Shown: positions 52,310 through 61,470, counted from the first letter of the stretch. The stretch is 64,000 nucleotides of DNA from JBIICI01 sp044238935 (GCA_044238935.1 JBIICI010000004.1:1-64000), one strand, 5' to 3'. The notes: generated by a model from the letters alone, not told the origin. Program-made: numbers and translations.

Positions 52310-53863
52310 TCATTTTTCCAATCGCTGAAAAACCCCCTGTGGTTCAGGGATGTTATGACCAGACTTTAGGGCGTGATTGCTGTTGATATGGCTGTAATCC
52401 TGTGCCTCTAAATTCAGCTGTGCCAAGATTTTATCGGATAATTCAGGTAAGAAGGGGCTGATGCTGATTCCCAATACCCGAATAGATTCCGCCAAAACCG
52501 ATAAGACAACGCGCATACGGGCTTCATCGGTTTTCTTTAATGTCCATGGCGCAGCGGTATCAATATAGGCATTGGCAGCTGCGACTTGTACCCATATCGA
52601 CTCTAAGGCACGGTGAACGTGGAATTTATCCATGGATACAGCAATTTGTTTCGGTAGATCATCGTAAAGCGCGTTTAATAAGGCGGTGTCTTCGGGCTTG
52701 ATGATGTCTTTTTCCTGTGTGCTGTGCGGGATTCTGGCATCACAATTTTTGAAGATCATCGATAAGCTGCGCTGCACTAAATTCCCCAACCCATTGGCAA
52801 GATCGGCATTGATGCGCAATAACGCTTGATCGTGGGCGTAATTCCCATCATCGCCATGCGCGATTTCGCGCAACAGGAAATAGCGCATACCGTCGCGACC
52901 GTATCGTTCAATCAATAGATCAGGCGCAACGACATTACCCAAAGATTTGGACATTTTCTGCCCCTCAATATTGATAAAGCCATGCCCGAAAACCTGTTTC
53001 GGTAGCGGCAAATCAGCAGCCATTAAAAAAGCAGGCCAATAGATACAATGGAATCGGGTAATATCCTTACCAATCACATGAATGTTTGCAGGCCAGAATT
53101 TTTGGAATAAAGGATCTTCTTTGTCAGGGTATCCTAACGCGGTAATATAATTTGTTAGCGCATCCAGCCAGACATACATAACATGATCGGGATCATCCTT
53201 AACAGGAATCCCCCAATCAAAGCTGGTGCGAGAAATGGATAGGTCGGTTAAGCCGGCTTCGACAAATTTGATAATCTCATTACGACGCGCGCTGGGTTGG
53301 ATAAAATCGGGGTGATCGCGGTATAAATCCAATAATTTTTCTTGATAATGTGACAGGCGGAAAAAATAGCTGGGCTGTTCCATCCATGCGACTTTTGCAC
53401 CCGTGGGGGCAATCAAATCGCCGCTTTCATCTTTTGTCAATTCGTCTTCGCCAAAATAGGCCTCATCGCGTACGGAATACCAGCCTGCGTATTTTTCCAG
53501 ATAAATATCGCCGCGCTCTTGCAGTGTTTGCCACAGGGCTTGGGAGGCTTTGTAATGGCGCTCTTCCGTGGTGCGGATAAAGCCGTCATTGGATATATTT
53601 AAATCAAGAGTCAATTTTTGAAATTCTGCCGCGTATCCATCACAAAAATCACGGACATTTTTGCCCTGCGCTTCCGCGGTTTGGGCGATTTTTTGCCCAT
53701 GTTCATCTGTGCCTGTCAGGAAATACACATCATGGCCGCAAGCGCGTTTATACCGTGCCATGGCGTCGGTCAAAATCATTTCATACGCATGCCCAATATG
53801 CGGTGATCCATTCACATAAGCAATAGCAGTGGTGATATAAAATGGCTCTTTTTGTGTACTCAT
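52310..53863 (-). CDS. metG: Methionyl-tRNA synthetase
   Basis: Charges tRNA-Met. 'ITTAIAYVNGSPHIGHAYEM' carries the HIGH motif and 'NIEGQKMSKSLGNVVAP' the KMSKS motif. 'YFLTGTDEHGQKIA' and 'GWYSVRDEAYFGEDEL' place it in the class without the four-cysteine zinc knuckle. At 517 residues it lacks the C-terminal dimerisation domain found in E. coli MetG. It is coupled to holB (ATGA overlap). Confidence 0.97.
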   Translation of the reverse strand: MSTQKEPFYITTAIAYVNGSPHIGHAYEMILTDAMARYKRACGHDVYFLTGTDEHGQKIAQTAEAQGKNVRDFCDGYAAEFQKLTLDLNISNDGFIRTTEERHYKASQALWQTLQERGDIYLEKYAGWYSVRDEAYFGEDELTKDESGDLIAPTGAKVAWMEQPSYFFRLSHYQEKLLDLYRDHPDFIQPSARRNEIIKFVEAGLTDLSISRTSFDWGIPVKDDPDHVMYVWLDALTNYITALGYPDKEDPLFQKFWPANIHVIGKDITRFHCIYWPAFLMAADLPLPKQVFGHGFINIEGQKMSKSLGNVVAPDLLIERYGRDGMRYFLLREIAHGDDGNYAHDQALLRINADLANGLGNLVQRSLSMIFKNCDARIPHSTQEKDIIKPEDTALLNALYDDLPKQIAVSMDKFHVHRALESIWVQVAAANAYIDTAAPWTLKKTDEARMRVVLSVLAESIRVLGISISPFLPELSDKILAQLNLEAQDYSHINSNHALKSGHNIPEPQGVFQRLEK

Positions 53864-55014
53864 TTATTTAAGGCTTTCTTTAAAATATTTAAGGATTCCA
53901 AGATCATGAAATGGGCATCCAGCGTGCGCAGATCGCACAGTTCGAAATGATCCTTTATGTGATCGCGTAAGTGTAATAAATCTAATAGGTCATAATTGTT
54001 AGCAATTCCGTATAAAAGATCAAGGGATTTATGGTGATTTTTGCGTAAATTCGCATCAATTTTCAAGCGCACTATGTAATCCGCCGCCCATTGCACGATT
54101 TTTGTATAGTTTTTTAATGTGTCTTTTGAGGCTTTGTTCAAGCTATCGGCAAAATGATAATGCGGCAATATACCAGATTTTTGCTGAATCAATTCAAATT
54201 GTTGTAAGATTTTTTCGATGAGATCAGATTCACCATGATCCAGAAAATCTACGGCAACGCCAATCGAATTGCGGGCATAATCGCGCAAAAACGCCGCCAT
54301 TATTTCGGATATATTCGATTGATAAGATGATATAAGCTGTTGAAAATCGGCATCCGTGGGGCTTTGAAAAAACACAGATTGGCAACGGGATCGAATGGTG
54401 GGGATCATCGCCCCCATGCGATGCACAATCAGAATAATCAGGGTATAAAGCGGCGGTTCCTCAAGGATTTTCAAAATTGCATTTTGGGCGTTGCGATTCA
54501 TGGTATCGGCATCATCGATCAATATAACGCGCCACCCACCTTGAATATTTGCGGTCAGTTGACAGAATTTATTGATTTGACGGATATTTTCAACGCCGAT
54601 TTGATTTTTGAACTCTTCCTTTTTCTCATCCCAATCACGTTGGACATAGAGAAAATCAGGATAGCCCCCCGATATAATTTGGGCGGTGATGGGGTGATCA
54701 GCGGCAATACCCAATTTTTCTAATCTTACAGGTGGCAAGGCATCACCAAATAAGCCTGCATCGGCGTGATCTTGTGTTTTCAACAAGCGTGATTTGGCAA
54801 ATTGAAAGGCGGTGGTGCATTTGCCAATGCCCTTTGCGCCCTGAAAAATCAAAGCGTGTGGCATGCCATCATTGTTGAGCATATTCAGCAGTCGGACTTG
54901 CACATCATGATGCCCGATAATATCTTGCGCTGCAGCGGGGGAGGGTAAGCCTTGGGGTAAGGGGGGCTCAATCTCTATGATTGTTTCATCGTCGTCTTCA
55001 AAATCAAAGAGCAT
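53860..55014 (-). CDS. holB: DNA polymerase III delta prime subunit
   Basis: Part of the clamp loader. 'AAAQDIIGHHDVQVRLLNML', the P-loop-like 'IFQGAKGIGKCTTAFQFAK' and 'RVILIDDADTMNRNAQNAILKILEEPP' are typical of alphaproteobacterial HolB. 'IPTIRSRCQSVFF' contains the SRC motif. The Walker A Thr/Ser is Cys (GKC), which fits a subunit that need not bind ATP. It overlaps tmk by 11 bp. Length 384 is at the long end, because of the N-terminal acidic extension. Confidence 0.93.
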   Translation of the reverse strand: MLFDFEDDDETIIEIEPPLPQGLPSPAAAQDIIGHHDVQVRLLNMLNNDGMPHALIFQGAKGIGKCTTAFQFAKSRLLKTQDHADAGLFGDALPPVRLEKLGIAADHPITAQIISGGYPDFLYVQRDWDEKKEEFKNQIGVENIRQINKFCQLTANIQGGWRVILIDDADTMNRNAQNAILKILEEPPLYTLIILIVHRMGAMIPTIRSRCQSVFFQSPTDADFQQLISSYQSNISEIMAAFLRDYARNSIGVAVDFLDHGESDLIEKILQQFELIQQKSGILPHYHFADSLNKASKDTLKNYTKIVQWAADYIVRLKIDANLRKNHHKSLDLLYGIANNYDLLDLLHLRDHIKDHFELCDLRTLDAHFMILESLNILKKALNK

Positions 55015-55627
55015 TGTTTATATGCTCCATAATCCGTTGATGTACGGACTCTATTGCTCCATTCGCATCAATGATTTTAATGCGCTCAGGCTGTGCTGCG
55101 GCCATTGTTTGAAATCCCTTATACAGGCGCGTGTGAAAATCCAGATTTAGGTTTTCAAAGCGATCTTCACCTGAATTTTGCGTGGTTTCCCGTGATTTTG
55201 CACGCAATAGCCCTGCGGAAGGATCAATATCTAAGAAAAAGGTGAGATCAGGGCGCAGGGATTTTGTGGTCAGCGCATCAATTGTATCAATAAAGGAGGT
55301 ATCCAAGCCCAACCCATAGGCTTGATAGGCATAGGTGGAATCGGTAAAACGATCACAAATCACAATTTCGCCGCGCTGCAGGGCAGGATTAATGACTTGG
55401 CGGATATGGCTGCGCCGTGCCGCAAATAATAATAAGCATTGTTCCTGCATATCCCATTTCAGGGCAGAATTGGTCACAAACAGCGTACGAATGGCTTCTG
55501 CCTCCGCCGTTCCACCGGGTTCACGGGTGACGCATACGCTGCGCCCTTGCGCGGTTAAGGATTGCGCCAAAAGCTGGATTTGCGTGGTCTTTCCACTACC
55601 TTCGCCACCTTCGAAACTGATAAACAT
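55004..55627 (-). CDS. tmk: Thymidylate kinase
   Basis: Phosphorylates dTMP to dTDP. The P-loop 'ISFEGGEGSGKTTQIQLLA', 'VTREPGGTAEAEAIR' and 'VICDRFTDSTYAYQAYG' (DR(F/Y)xDS motif) are diagnostic. Length 207 is normal. It is coupled to holB. A palindromic repeat element lies between it and the upstream dacA. Confidence 0.96.
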   Translation of the reverse strand: MFISFEGGEGSGKTTQIQLLAQSLTAQGRSVCVTREPGGTAEAEAIRTLFVTNSALKWDMQEQCLLLFAARRSHIRQVINPALQRGEIVICDRFTDSTYAYQAYGLGLDTSFIDTIDALTTKSLRPDLTFFLDIDPSAGLLRAKSRETTQNSGEDRFENLNLDFHTRLYKGFQTMAAAQPERIKIIDANGAIESVHQRIMEHINNAL

Positions 55628-55645
55628 TTTTCTAATCCTTTAATC

Positions 55646-55802
55646 TTTTTTTGAACACTAAGGACACTAAGAACCACTAAGGTACACTAAGAAATAAAGG
55701 TTTGAAATACATTGTACACCTAAAAAACAGAGCAGTTTTATGTTTTTTATATAAATCCTTAGTGAAACTTAGTGGTTCTTAGTGTCCTTAGTGTTCAAAA
55801 AA
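55646..55802. repeat. Palindromic MITE-like element, copy 2
   Basis: Left arm 55646-55691 and right arm 55758-55802 are inverted copies with a few mismatches near the inner ends. They are built from the same CACTAAG units as the element at 23115-23291, and share with it the outer 'TTTTTTGAACACTAAGG' end. The shorter 66-bp centre shares strings such as GGTTTTGAAA/GGTTTGAAA and CCTAAAAAAC-like runs. The outer end TTCAAAAAATG is partly repeated just beyond, at 55807-55819. Confidence 0.8.
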
Positions 55803-55835
55803 TGAGTGTTCAAAAAATGTTCAAAATCCCCCAAC

Positions 55836-56996
55836 CTATCGCCGCGTATTCAGCACCATTTTTTCAAAAAACGCTGCAAAAAAGCCTTTTTCTGCTACAT
55901 CACCGCCTGCGACGACATCGACACTCAGGGCAGGTTGGTCGGCGGCTTTGATACTGAGTGTACCGATTTTATCACCTGTTTTTATGGGGGCGATTAAGGG
56001 CTTTTTATAGGTGATGTTCATCTCCACTTTATTCTCACTCATGGCAGGCACCGTCATTTTAACGCCGTGCGCGACCGTGGCAGGAATTTGGGTTTTATCC
56101 CCCAAAACCACAGGCACATTGACCAAGGCCTGCCCCTCTTTCACGACACTGACATTTTCAAAGCTTTTCAGCCCCAATTCAATCAAGCGCCCTGATTCTT
56201 GGGCGCGCTCATTCATACTGGTTAGTCCGTTTACAACCAAAATCACGCGGCGTCCCTTTTGCATGGCTGTCCCCATCAGGCCATATCCTGCAATTTCGGT
56301 GTGTCCTGTTTTAATGCCATCTGCGCCTAAATTTTGATATAATAACGGGTTACGATTGCCCTGTTTGATGTTATTATAGGAAAACTCAATCTCAGAAAAA
56401 TAATGGTAATAATCAGGAAAATCTTTAATAAGACGACGTGACAAAGTTGCTAAATCCGCTGCCGTGGAATAATGACGTAATTCATCAACGCTGGTATAGG
56501 TTTCAGGATCAGGCCAGCCACTGGCATTGGTGAAATGGCTGTTGGTCATACCAATTTCTTTGGCTTTGGCAGTCATCGCCTCCGCAAAGGCTTCTTCTGA
56601 TCCCGCCAATCCTTCTGCTAAAACGATGGTGGCGTCGTTGCCTGATTGAATCGCAACGCCGCGGATCAAATCTTCAACCTTTACTTTGTCCCCCACATGA
56701 ACAAACATTTTTGACCCTTGGGTACGCCATGCTTTTTCACTGACAGGAAATTCAGTATCCATCGTGACTTTGCCCTGTTTCAACGCATCAAAGACCATAT
56801 AGAGCGTCATGGTTTTGGACATGGATGATGTTGGCATTTTCGCATTGGCGTTTTTATCCAATAAAATTGTGCCTGTTTCATAATCCATCATCAAGGCTTC
56901 GCGCGCAATTGTGTCCATCGCGCGCGCTGTATAGGGCATAAAGCACCCAGCAACGGTTAAAGCGGTAAATGTTAAATAGGTCAAAGCGCGGTTCAT
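55836..56996 (-). CDS. dacA: D-alanyl-D-alanine carboxypeptidase (peptidase S11)
   Basis: A low-molecular-weight penicillin-binding protein that trims the pentapeptide of peptidoglycan. A signal peptide ('LTYLTFTALTVAGCFMPYTARA') leads into the S11 domain. The active site has SxxK in 'PTSSMSKTMTLYM', SxN in 'IQSGNDATIVLAE' and KTG in 'DGIKTGHTEIAGYG'. The C-terminal PBP5-type beta domain follows, but the amphipathic membrane anchor is not obvious at the end ('FFAAFFEKMVLNTRR' may serve). The start at 56996 has an AGGAAT ribosome site; a longer frame to 57044 has no support. Confidence 0.94.
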   Translation of the reverse strand: MNRALTYLTFTALTVAGCFMPYTARAMDTIAREALMMDYETGTILLDKNANAKMPTSSMSKTMTLYMVFDALKQGKVTMDTEFPVSEKAWRTQGSKMFVHVGDKVKVEDLIRGVAIQSGNDATIVLAEGLAGSEEAFAEAMTAKAKEIGMTNSHFTNASGWPDPETYTSVDELRHYSTAADLATLSRRLIKDFPDYYHYFSEIEFSYNNIKQGNRNPLLYQNLGADGIKTGHTEIAGYGLMGTAMQKGRRVILVVNGLTSMNERAQESGRLIELGLKSFENVSVVKEGQALVNVPVVLGDKTQIPATVAHGVKMTVPAMSENKVEMNITYKKPLIAPIKTGDKIGTLSIKAADQPALSVDVVAGGDVAEKGFFAAFFEKMVLNTRR

Positions 56997-57053
56997 GTGA
57001 TGATTCCTGAAAAAAGTATAAATTCTGTTGCCTTGACAATACAAAATCTAAAC

Positions 57054-57968
57054 CTATCCATCAACCACAATCATGACTTTTTCTTTTGTCGCCTTTGAAA
57101 TTTTTATCAACGCCAAATCTGCCTCATCAATTGTGGCATACGGACCCATGCGGACATGATGAATGGTGTGACCATTTTTCTGCTTTGTAATGACAAAGGC
57201 ACGCCCTGCGCTTAAGCGCAATTGTGCCTCTAATTTCTTGGCGTTTTCAATGGATGAGAACGCCCCTGCCTGAATATAAAGCGTCGTTTTCACAGGCTGT
57301 TGTTGATACACAACGGGGGCAGGCATATCACGTTGATCGGCGGATTTATGGAATTGCACATCATCAAGGCTGTTGATACGATTTTTCGGTGCATATTCCG
57401 CGCCATAGGCTGATTCATAGTTTGCTTGGCGAATATTGGGGTCTTGAGTTTTGGATTGGCCGTTATACGCCATTTCATAACCGCGTGTATTTTGACCTGC
57501 CATCGCGGCGGCTGCAATCGCGCGGCTTTCCTCCGTTAGCACATCCAGCTGCACGCGCGCCGTGCCAATATGTTTAAATTCCAATAATTCCGCAGCACGC
57601 TGGGATAAATCAATAATGCGTCCGCGTTTATAAGGGCCGCGATCATTGATGCGCACCACCACGCTTTTGCCATTATCCAGATTTGTGACCTTCACAAGGG
57701 CGGGCATCTGTAACGTCTTATGCGCCCCTGTTAATTCACGCGTATCAAAAGATTCGCCATTGGCAGTATGCTTGCCCTGAAATCCAGGGCCATACCAAGA
57801 GGCAAGGCCTTTTTCGGAGAATTCATAGCGTTCCTCAGGCGTATAGAGTTTGCCGCCGACCCAATAAGGTTTGCCGACTTTAAAAGTCCCCTTAGACGGC
57901 GTATAAGATCCGCCGCCAAAACAGCCTGATAAAGCCAATAACCAGATACATAAAACTAAATAACGCAT
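57054..57968 (-). CDS. rlpA: RlpA-like lipoprotein with SPOR domain
   Basis: An outer-membrane lipoprotein, in known cases a septal lytic transglycosylase. The lipobox is 'LLALSGCFGG'. The double-psi beta-barrel domain shows 'KGLASWYGPGFQGKHTANGESFD' and 'VRINDRGPYKRGRIIDLSQRAAELL' (catalytic Asp in NDRGP). A linker of about 80 residues precedes the C-terminal SPOR domain ('LYIQAGAFSSIENAKKLEAQL', 'VRMGPYATIDEADLAL'), which binds denuded glycan at the division site. GGAAAG precedes the start at 57968. Confidence 0.94.
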   Translation of the reverse strand: MRYLVLCIWLLALSGCFGGGSYTPSKGTFKVGKPYWVGGKLYTPEERYEFSEKGLASWYGPGFQGKHTANGESFDTRELTGAHKTLQMPALVKVTNLDNGKSVVVRINDRGPYKRGRIIDLSQRAAELLEFKHIGTARVQLDVLTEESRAIAAAAMAGQNTRGYEMAYNGQSKTQDPNIRQANYESAYGAEYAPKNRINSLDDVQFHKSADQRDMPAPVVYQQQPVKTTLYIQAGAFSSIENAKKLEAQLRLSAGRAFVITKQKNGHTIHHVRMGPYATIDEADLALIKISKATKEKVMIVVDG

Positions 57969-57985
57969 GTGTCTTTCCATCGTTG

Positions 57986-59020
57986 TTAAAAACTCTTAAT
58001 ATGATCCGCAAGCATGCCCACGGCCGCACCGAAATAGCGCGAATTATTCCATTTCAAAATTGTTTTGAAATTATCGTAAACTAAGAAACTTTGATTTGAA
58101 TCCTCATTCATGCGGATCAAAGACGCTTGAATGGCAGGATCAACAGGTAATGCCGCACCATTAGGTAACCGCACACCACGCGCTTCCCAAAAGGACAAAG
58201 GATGTGCGGTTTTTAGATCAAACAAAGTCGCATCAATATTGTTCGGCACACGCACCGCACGCCCCCATTTTTGCCCTGATTTCCAACCGCTCTGGTGCAA
58301 ATAATTGGCAGCAGAGGCAAACACATCGCCCTTATCCGTCCAAATATCTGTATGACCATCGCGGTTATAATCCACCGCAAACTTAAAGAAACTAGAGGGC
58401 ATAAATTGGCACTGCCCCATCGCCCCTGCCCATGATCCTTTCATGTTTGCACGGTCAATATGGTTTTGCGCCAAAATATCCAAGGCATAGAAAAGCTCAT
58501 CTCTGAAAAAATCGGCGCGGCGACCGTCATAGGCAAGCGTGGCAAGGGCGTTGATAAGATCAAAGCCGCCCGTGACCTGCCCAAAGCTGGTCTCAATACC
58601 CCAAAGCGCAACAATATAAGATGGATCAACGCCATAACGCGCACCAATTTTTTGCAATAGGGCATAATGTTGCTGATACAAAGCCCGTCCCTTATCAATC
58701 CGCGCCTGCGTCACCACATTTTGCTTATAACGCTGCCACGTGATTTTTGATTCGGGCTGTTTTTGATCCAGATCAATGACTTTGGGAAGATAGGTAAGCT
58801 GGTCAAAAACAGGCATAACAGATGCACCATCCAGATGATAATCAGGATAATCCCGTGCAATTTGCTGAAGCCGTGCCGCGTATTGATCGCGTATTTGCAT
58901 CGTCCAGCTGCCAAAGGTGAGTTGTGATTCTGTTGTTGCAAAAGCATGGTTTTGTAATCCAAAACCCAACAAAACCGCAATCCCTATTGATAAAATCAAA
59001 GATCGCATAAAACGCACCAT
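57986..59020 (-). CDS. mltB: Lytic murein transglycosylase MltB type
   Basis: A periplasmic peptidoglycan lytic transglycosylase. The signal peptide is 'LILSIGIAVLLGFGLQNHAFA'. The SLT_2 domain has 'VDPSYIVALWGIETSFGQVTGGF' with the catalytic Glu, 'GSWAGAMGQCQFMPSSF', and 'DIWTDKGDVFASAANYLHQSGW'. The protein ends 'YFGAAVGMLADHIKSF'. The lipoprotein Cys of E. coli MltB is absent, so it is a soluble form. Start uncertain (59020 or 59008); longer frames overlap proB. It stands upstream of rlpA-dacA-tmk. Confidence 0.92.
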   Translation of the reverse strand: MVRFMRSLILSIGIAVLLGFGLQNHAFATTESQLTFGSWTMQIRDQYAARLQQIARDYPDYHLDGASVMPVFDQLTYLPKVIDLDQKQPESKITWQRYKQNVVTQARIDKGRALYQQHYALLQKIGARYGVDPSYIVALWGIETSFGQVTGGFDLINALATLAYDGRRADFFRDELFYALDILAQNHIDRANMKGSWAGAMGQCQFMPSSFFKFAVDYNRDGHTDIWTDKGDVFASAANYLHQSGWKSGQKWGRAVRVPNNIDATLFDLKTAHPLSFWEARGVRLPNGAALPVDPAIQASLIRMNEDSNQSFLVYDNFKTILKWNNSRYFGAAVGMLADHIKSF

Positions 59021-59030
59021 AGCAAATAAG

Positions 59031-59059
59031 TTGACAAGGGTAAAATCTTTTTTTATGAA
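59031..59059 (+). promoter_or_regulatory. Candidate sigma-70 promoter of proB
   Basis: TTGACA (59031-59036) and TATGAA (59054-59059) are 17 bases apart. The -10 covers the first ATG of proB, so transcripts from here would begin near the ATG at 59067 and could be leaderless. Confidence 0.4.
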
Positions 59060-59888
59060 TGATACTATGAAAAACGCTATGGATATTATAAGAGATGTTG
59101 ATCGTCTGGTTTTAAAAATCGGCTCAAATTTGATTGTCAATGAAAAGGGGCAGTTAAAAAAAGCTTGGCTGGATGCGATGGCATCCGAAGTTTCAGATTT
59201 ACGCAATAAAGGAAAATCCATTGCCATTGTTACCTCAGGCGCAATCGCGCTGGGGCGCAAGGATTTGGGAATTGATTTTAATTGTGCCGCCCGTCATATT
59301 GATCTCAGCCTAAAACAAGCCGCCGCCGCCGTGGGACAACCCTTATTGATGCAGGCCTATCAACAAAGTTTTGCAAAATATGATTTAAAAGTCGCACAGC
59401 TTTTGGTGACCAACCAAGAATTAAAACATCTAGACGCACGGGAAAATACCAAAAACCTTATCAATGCGCTCTTTAAACAAGGCTTTATCCCGATTTTCAA
59501 TGAAAATGATGCCACATCAACGGATGAGATTCGCATTGGTGATAATGATAATCTGTCCGCGCAATGCGCCAGCTTAATGCGTGCAGATGGTTTAATTTTG
59601 CTGTCCACTATTGATGGATATTATACTGCCCCCCCCAGTACAGCAGGCGCGCAGCACATTCCCTTTATTACAGAGATCACGCCCGAAATTGAAAATGCCG
59701 CAGGCGATGCCGAAAATGGCTTCAGCACTGGTGGCATGGTTACTAAAATCCAAGCCGCAAAACATGTCACAAAACATGGATGCAGTATGATTATCGCCGA
59801 TGGGCGCGAACAATCGCCCTTAAGCCAAATAAAACAAGGCGCACGTTGCACGATTTTTTATAAAAATTCTGCTTGCGCTTTGGGATAA
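59055..59888 (+). CDS. proB: Glutamate 5-kinase, short form without PUA domain
   Basis: First step of proline synthesis, phosphorylating glutamate. The amino-acid kinase fold is complete: 'RLVLKIGSNLIVNEKG', 'IAIVTSGAIALGRKDLG', 'QAAAAVGQPLLMQAYQQSF', 'NEND(A)TSTDEIRIGDNDNLSA' and 'GGMVTKIQAAKHVTKHGCSMIIADG'. It ends about 15 residues later, so the C-terminal PUA domain of most ProB proteins is missing; the length is about 277. Starts at 59055, 59067 or 59079 are possible. proA and obgE, frequent neighbours, are not here. Confidence 0.92.
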   Translation: MNDTMKNAMDIIRDVDRLVLKIGSNLIVNEKGQLKKAWLDAMASEVSDLRNKGKSIAIVTSGAIALGRKDLGIDFNCAARHIDLSLKQAAAAVGQPLLMQAYQQSFAKYDLKVAQLLVTNQELKHLDARENTKNLINALFKQGFIPIFNENDATSTDEIRIGDNDNLSAQCASLMRADGLILLSTIDGYYTAPPSTAGAQHIPFITEITPEIENAAGDAENGFSTGGMVTKIQAAKHVTKHGCSMIIADGREQSPLSQIKQGARCTIFYKNSACALG

Positions 59889-59935
59889 AAAACAGTAAAA
59901 CCATACTCACCGCAAAATAGACGCCCAAATAAAAC

Positions 59936-60025
59936 GGAAGAGTGGCAGAGCGGTTGAATGCAACGGTCTTGAAAACCGTCGTGGGTGCGAGCCCACCGTG
60001 GGTTCGAATCCCACCTCTTCCGCCA
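59936..60025 (+). tRNA. tRNA-Ser (anticodon UGA)
   Basis: Acceptor arms GGAAGAG (59936-59942) and CTCTTCC (60015-60021) pair perfectly. The anticodon stem is ACGGT/ACCGT with loop CTTGAAA, giving anticodon TGA (59970-59972). A long variable arm (GTGGG/CCCAC region) marks a serine tRNA. The T arm is GTGGG-TTCGAAT-CCCAC. Discriminator G and encoded CCA end at 60025. It stands at the left border of an accessory-looking region. Confidence 0.97.
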
Positions 60026-60214
60026 TTTTTCTAAATTAAATATAGAAAAATGACAAAAATACCCAAAATTTTTGAAACAAAATCCACACCATTATTTGGT
60101 GGGACTAGACATAGAGTATTTAAAAATATTTATTTTACATAAAAAATATCTTGAATGGCTGTATAGCAATATCTGAAGCCATACGCGGCCATCTGCAAAA
60201 TATGTAAAAATATA

Positions 60215-60243
60215 TTGACTCTGAATATTGTTTTGTTTATTCA
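60215..60243 (+). promoter_or_regulatory. Candidate promoter of the 60.3-kb unknown gene
   Basis: TTGACT (60215-60220) and TATTCA (60238-60243) with a 17-base spacer precede the unknown gene by about 40 bases. The rest of the 250-bp AT-rich gap after the tRNA shows no other clear signal. Confidence 0.35.
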
Positions 60244-60282
60244 TAATAAAAAAACTACAAAACAGAAAGAGGGAGTATTATT

Positions 60283-61446
60283 ATGAATAAAGAAGTAGCT
60301 TTATATACATTAAGCGCATTGAGCATTTTAGGAATGTACAGCTATTCAAGCGGATTTTTGTCTGGCACAATTCCTTTTCAGGATTTGACAAATGTAAAAA
60401 TTGGAAATCACGCAGCATTTAACGCCGCAGAAACATTATTCATGCCAAGTAAGGGCACATTCACGCCGATTATTACATATGGCTGGGATGCAGCCCCTTG
60501 TAAATTATTAGGAGACGAAGATTTACGAGTCACAGGCAGAATAGGGGATACAATATATACTAGATTGGAAGTCCGTACTTCAGATAAAACATGCTCCCCT
60601 CATAGTATTATTCCTTTTTCTACCGCTGTTTTTGAAAAAATGATGACTGAAAATGAAGAACGAGCCCCTGAGGAAGCAAAAGAGGAGCAGGAAGCAAAAG
60701 AAAAAACAAATTTCATACAAAATATGATTAACTTACGTGCTGTAGAAACATATGAAGGCTTTGCATTAGATCAGATTATTAACGCCACTGATGTAAACCC
60801 TGTGCATGACATAGATGGCACTGAATTTACGGAAGCGTTAACAATCGTTGCTCTGCCTAGCAAAAACGGCAGCATTTTGGTTATTCAAACCGCTTTAAAT
60901 TCTAATAATGCAGATAATGTATCATATATTCCATCAGAGAACCTTAAAAAATGGAAACAGGCACAAGACAAATTAGTACAAACATCAAAAATAATCACGG
61001 ATGTTTTTAATGGAACGGGGCGATATACAACGCCTGAATTAAAAAAAGATGATACAATTAATCTTACCGTGACCGAAGATATTAAAGAACAAATTGAAAG
61101 GACTTATTATCAAACGTCAAGTGATACAAATAATTCGGATGAATCTATTGTAAAGTATGTTATAAATGGTATAGAAATCAAAAACCCATCTGCTAAAATC
61201 GACGAGCTGCTTCAAGCTTTAGGCACTCCCAGTTCCAGTGATTTTGAAGAGCAGAAAATCGCCAAAGTTATGGGATTTAGCCCTGATGGAAAAACATCAG
61301 TCATGGCGGTTTTTAATGTGGGTGCCCGTTCTGCTTTGGGCTATTACACACAACCAACCCAAAAAATTGTGGATATAAGATCGAATCAGATCAAAGCATT
61401 GAAGAAGGTAAAAGGCTATATAGAATCTGGCATTGCACCTAAGTAA
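60283..61446 (+). CDS. Unknown protein with N-terminal membrane/signal segment (387 aa)
   Basis: A 387-residue protein with a strong ribosome site (GAGGGAG). The N-terminus 'ALYTLSALSILGMYSYSSGFLSG' could be an uncleaved anchor or a signal peptide. A Glu/Ala/Lys-rich coiled segment near residues 125-145 ('ERAPEEAKEEQEAKEKTN') divides the protein. The rest is polar, Asn/Thr/Asp-rich, with two cysteines before the coil ('APCKLLGDE', 'DKTCSPHS') that may form a disulfide. No family recognised. It lies 3' of tRNA-Ser and is followed by a strong terminator, so it is probably a single-gene unit. Confidence 0.55.
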   Translation: MNKEVALYTLSALSILGMYSYSSGFLSGTIPFQDLTNVKIGNHAAFNAAETLFMPSKGTFTPIITYGWDAAPCKLLGDEDLRVTGRIGDTIYTRLEVRTSDKTCSPHSIIPFSTAVFEKMMTENEERAPEEAKEEQEAKEKTNFIQNMINLRAVETYEGFALDQIINATDVNPVHDIDGTEFTEALTIVALPSKNGSILVIQTALNSNNADNVSYIPSENLKKWKQAQDKLVQTSKIITDVFNGTGRYTTPELKKDDTINLTVTEDIKEQIERTYYQTSSDTNNSDESIVKYVINGIEIKNPSAKIDELLQALGTPSSSDFEEQKIAKVMGFSPDGKTSVMAVFNVGARSALGYYTQPTQKIVDIRSNQIKALKKVKGYIESGIAPK

Positions 61447-61470
61447 AAATATCCAAGAATCTTAATGCAA

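Noticed and set aside
53860..55014. holB with Cys in the P-loop (GKC), considered as a broken ATPase.
   Set aside because: Delta prime subunits need not bind ATP and vary at this position; the gene is otherwise intact and in its normal operon.
59080..59260. N-terminal extension of mltB into the proB region on the minus strand.
   Set aside because: The extension covers the conserved first part of proB in antisense; the signal peptide starts only at 59020 or 59008.
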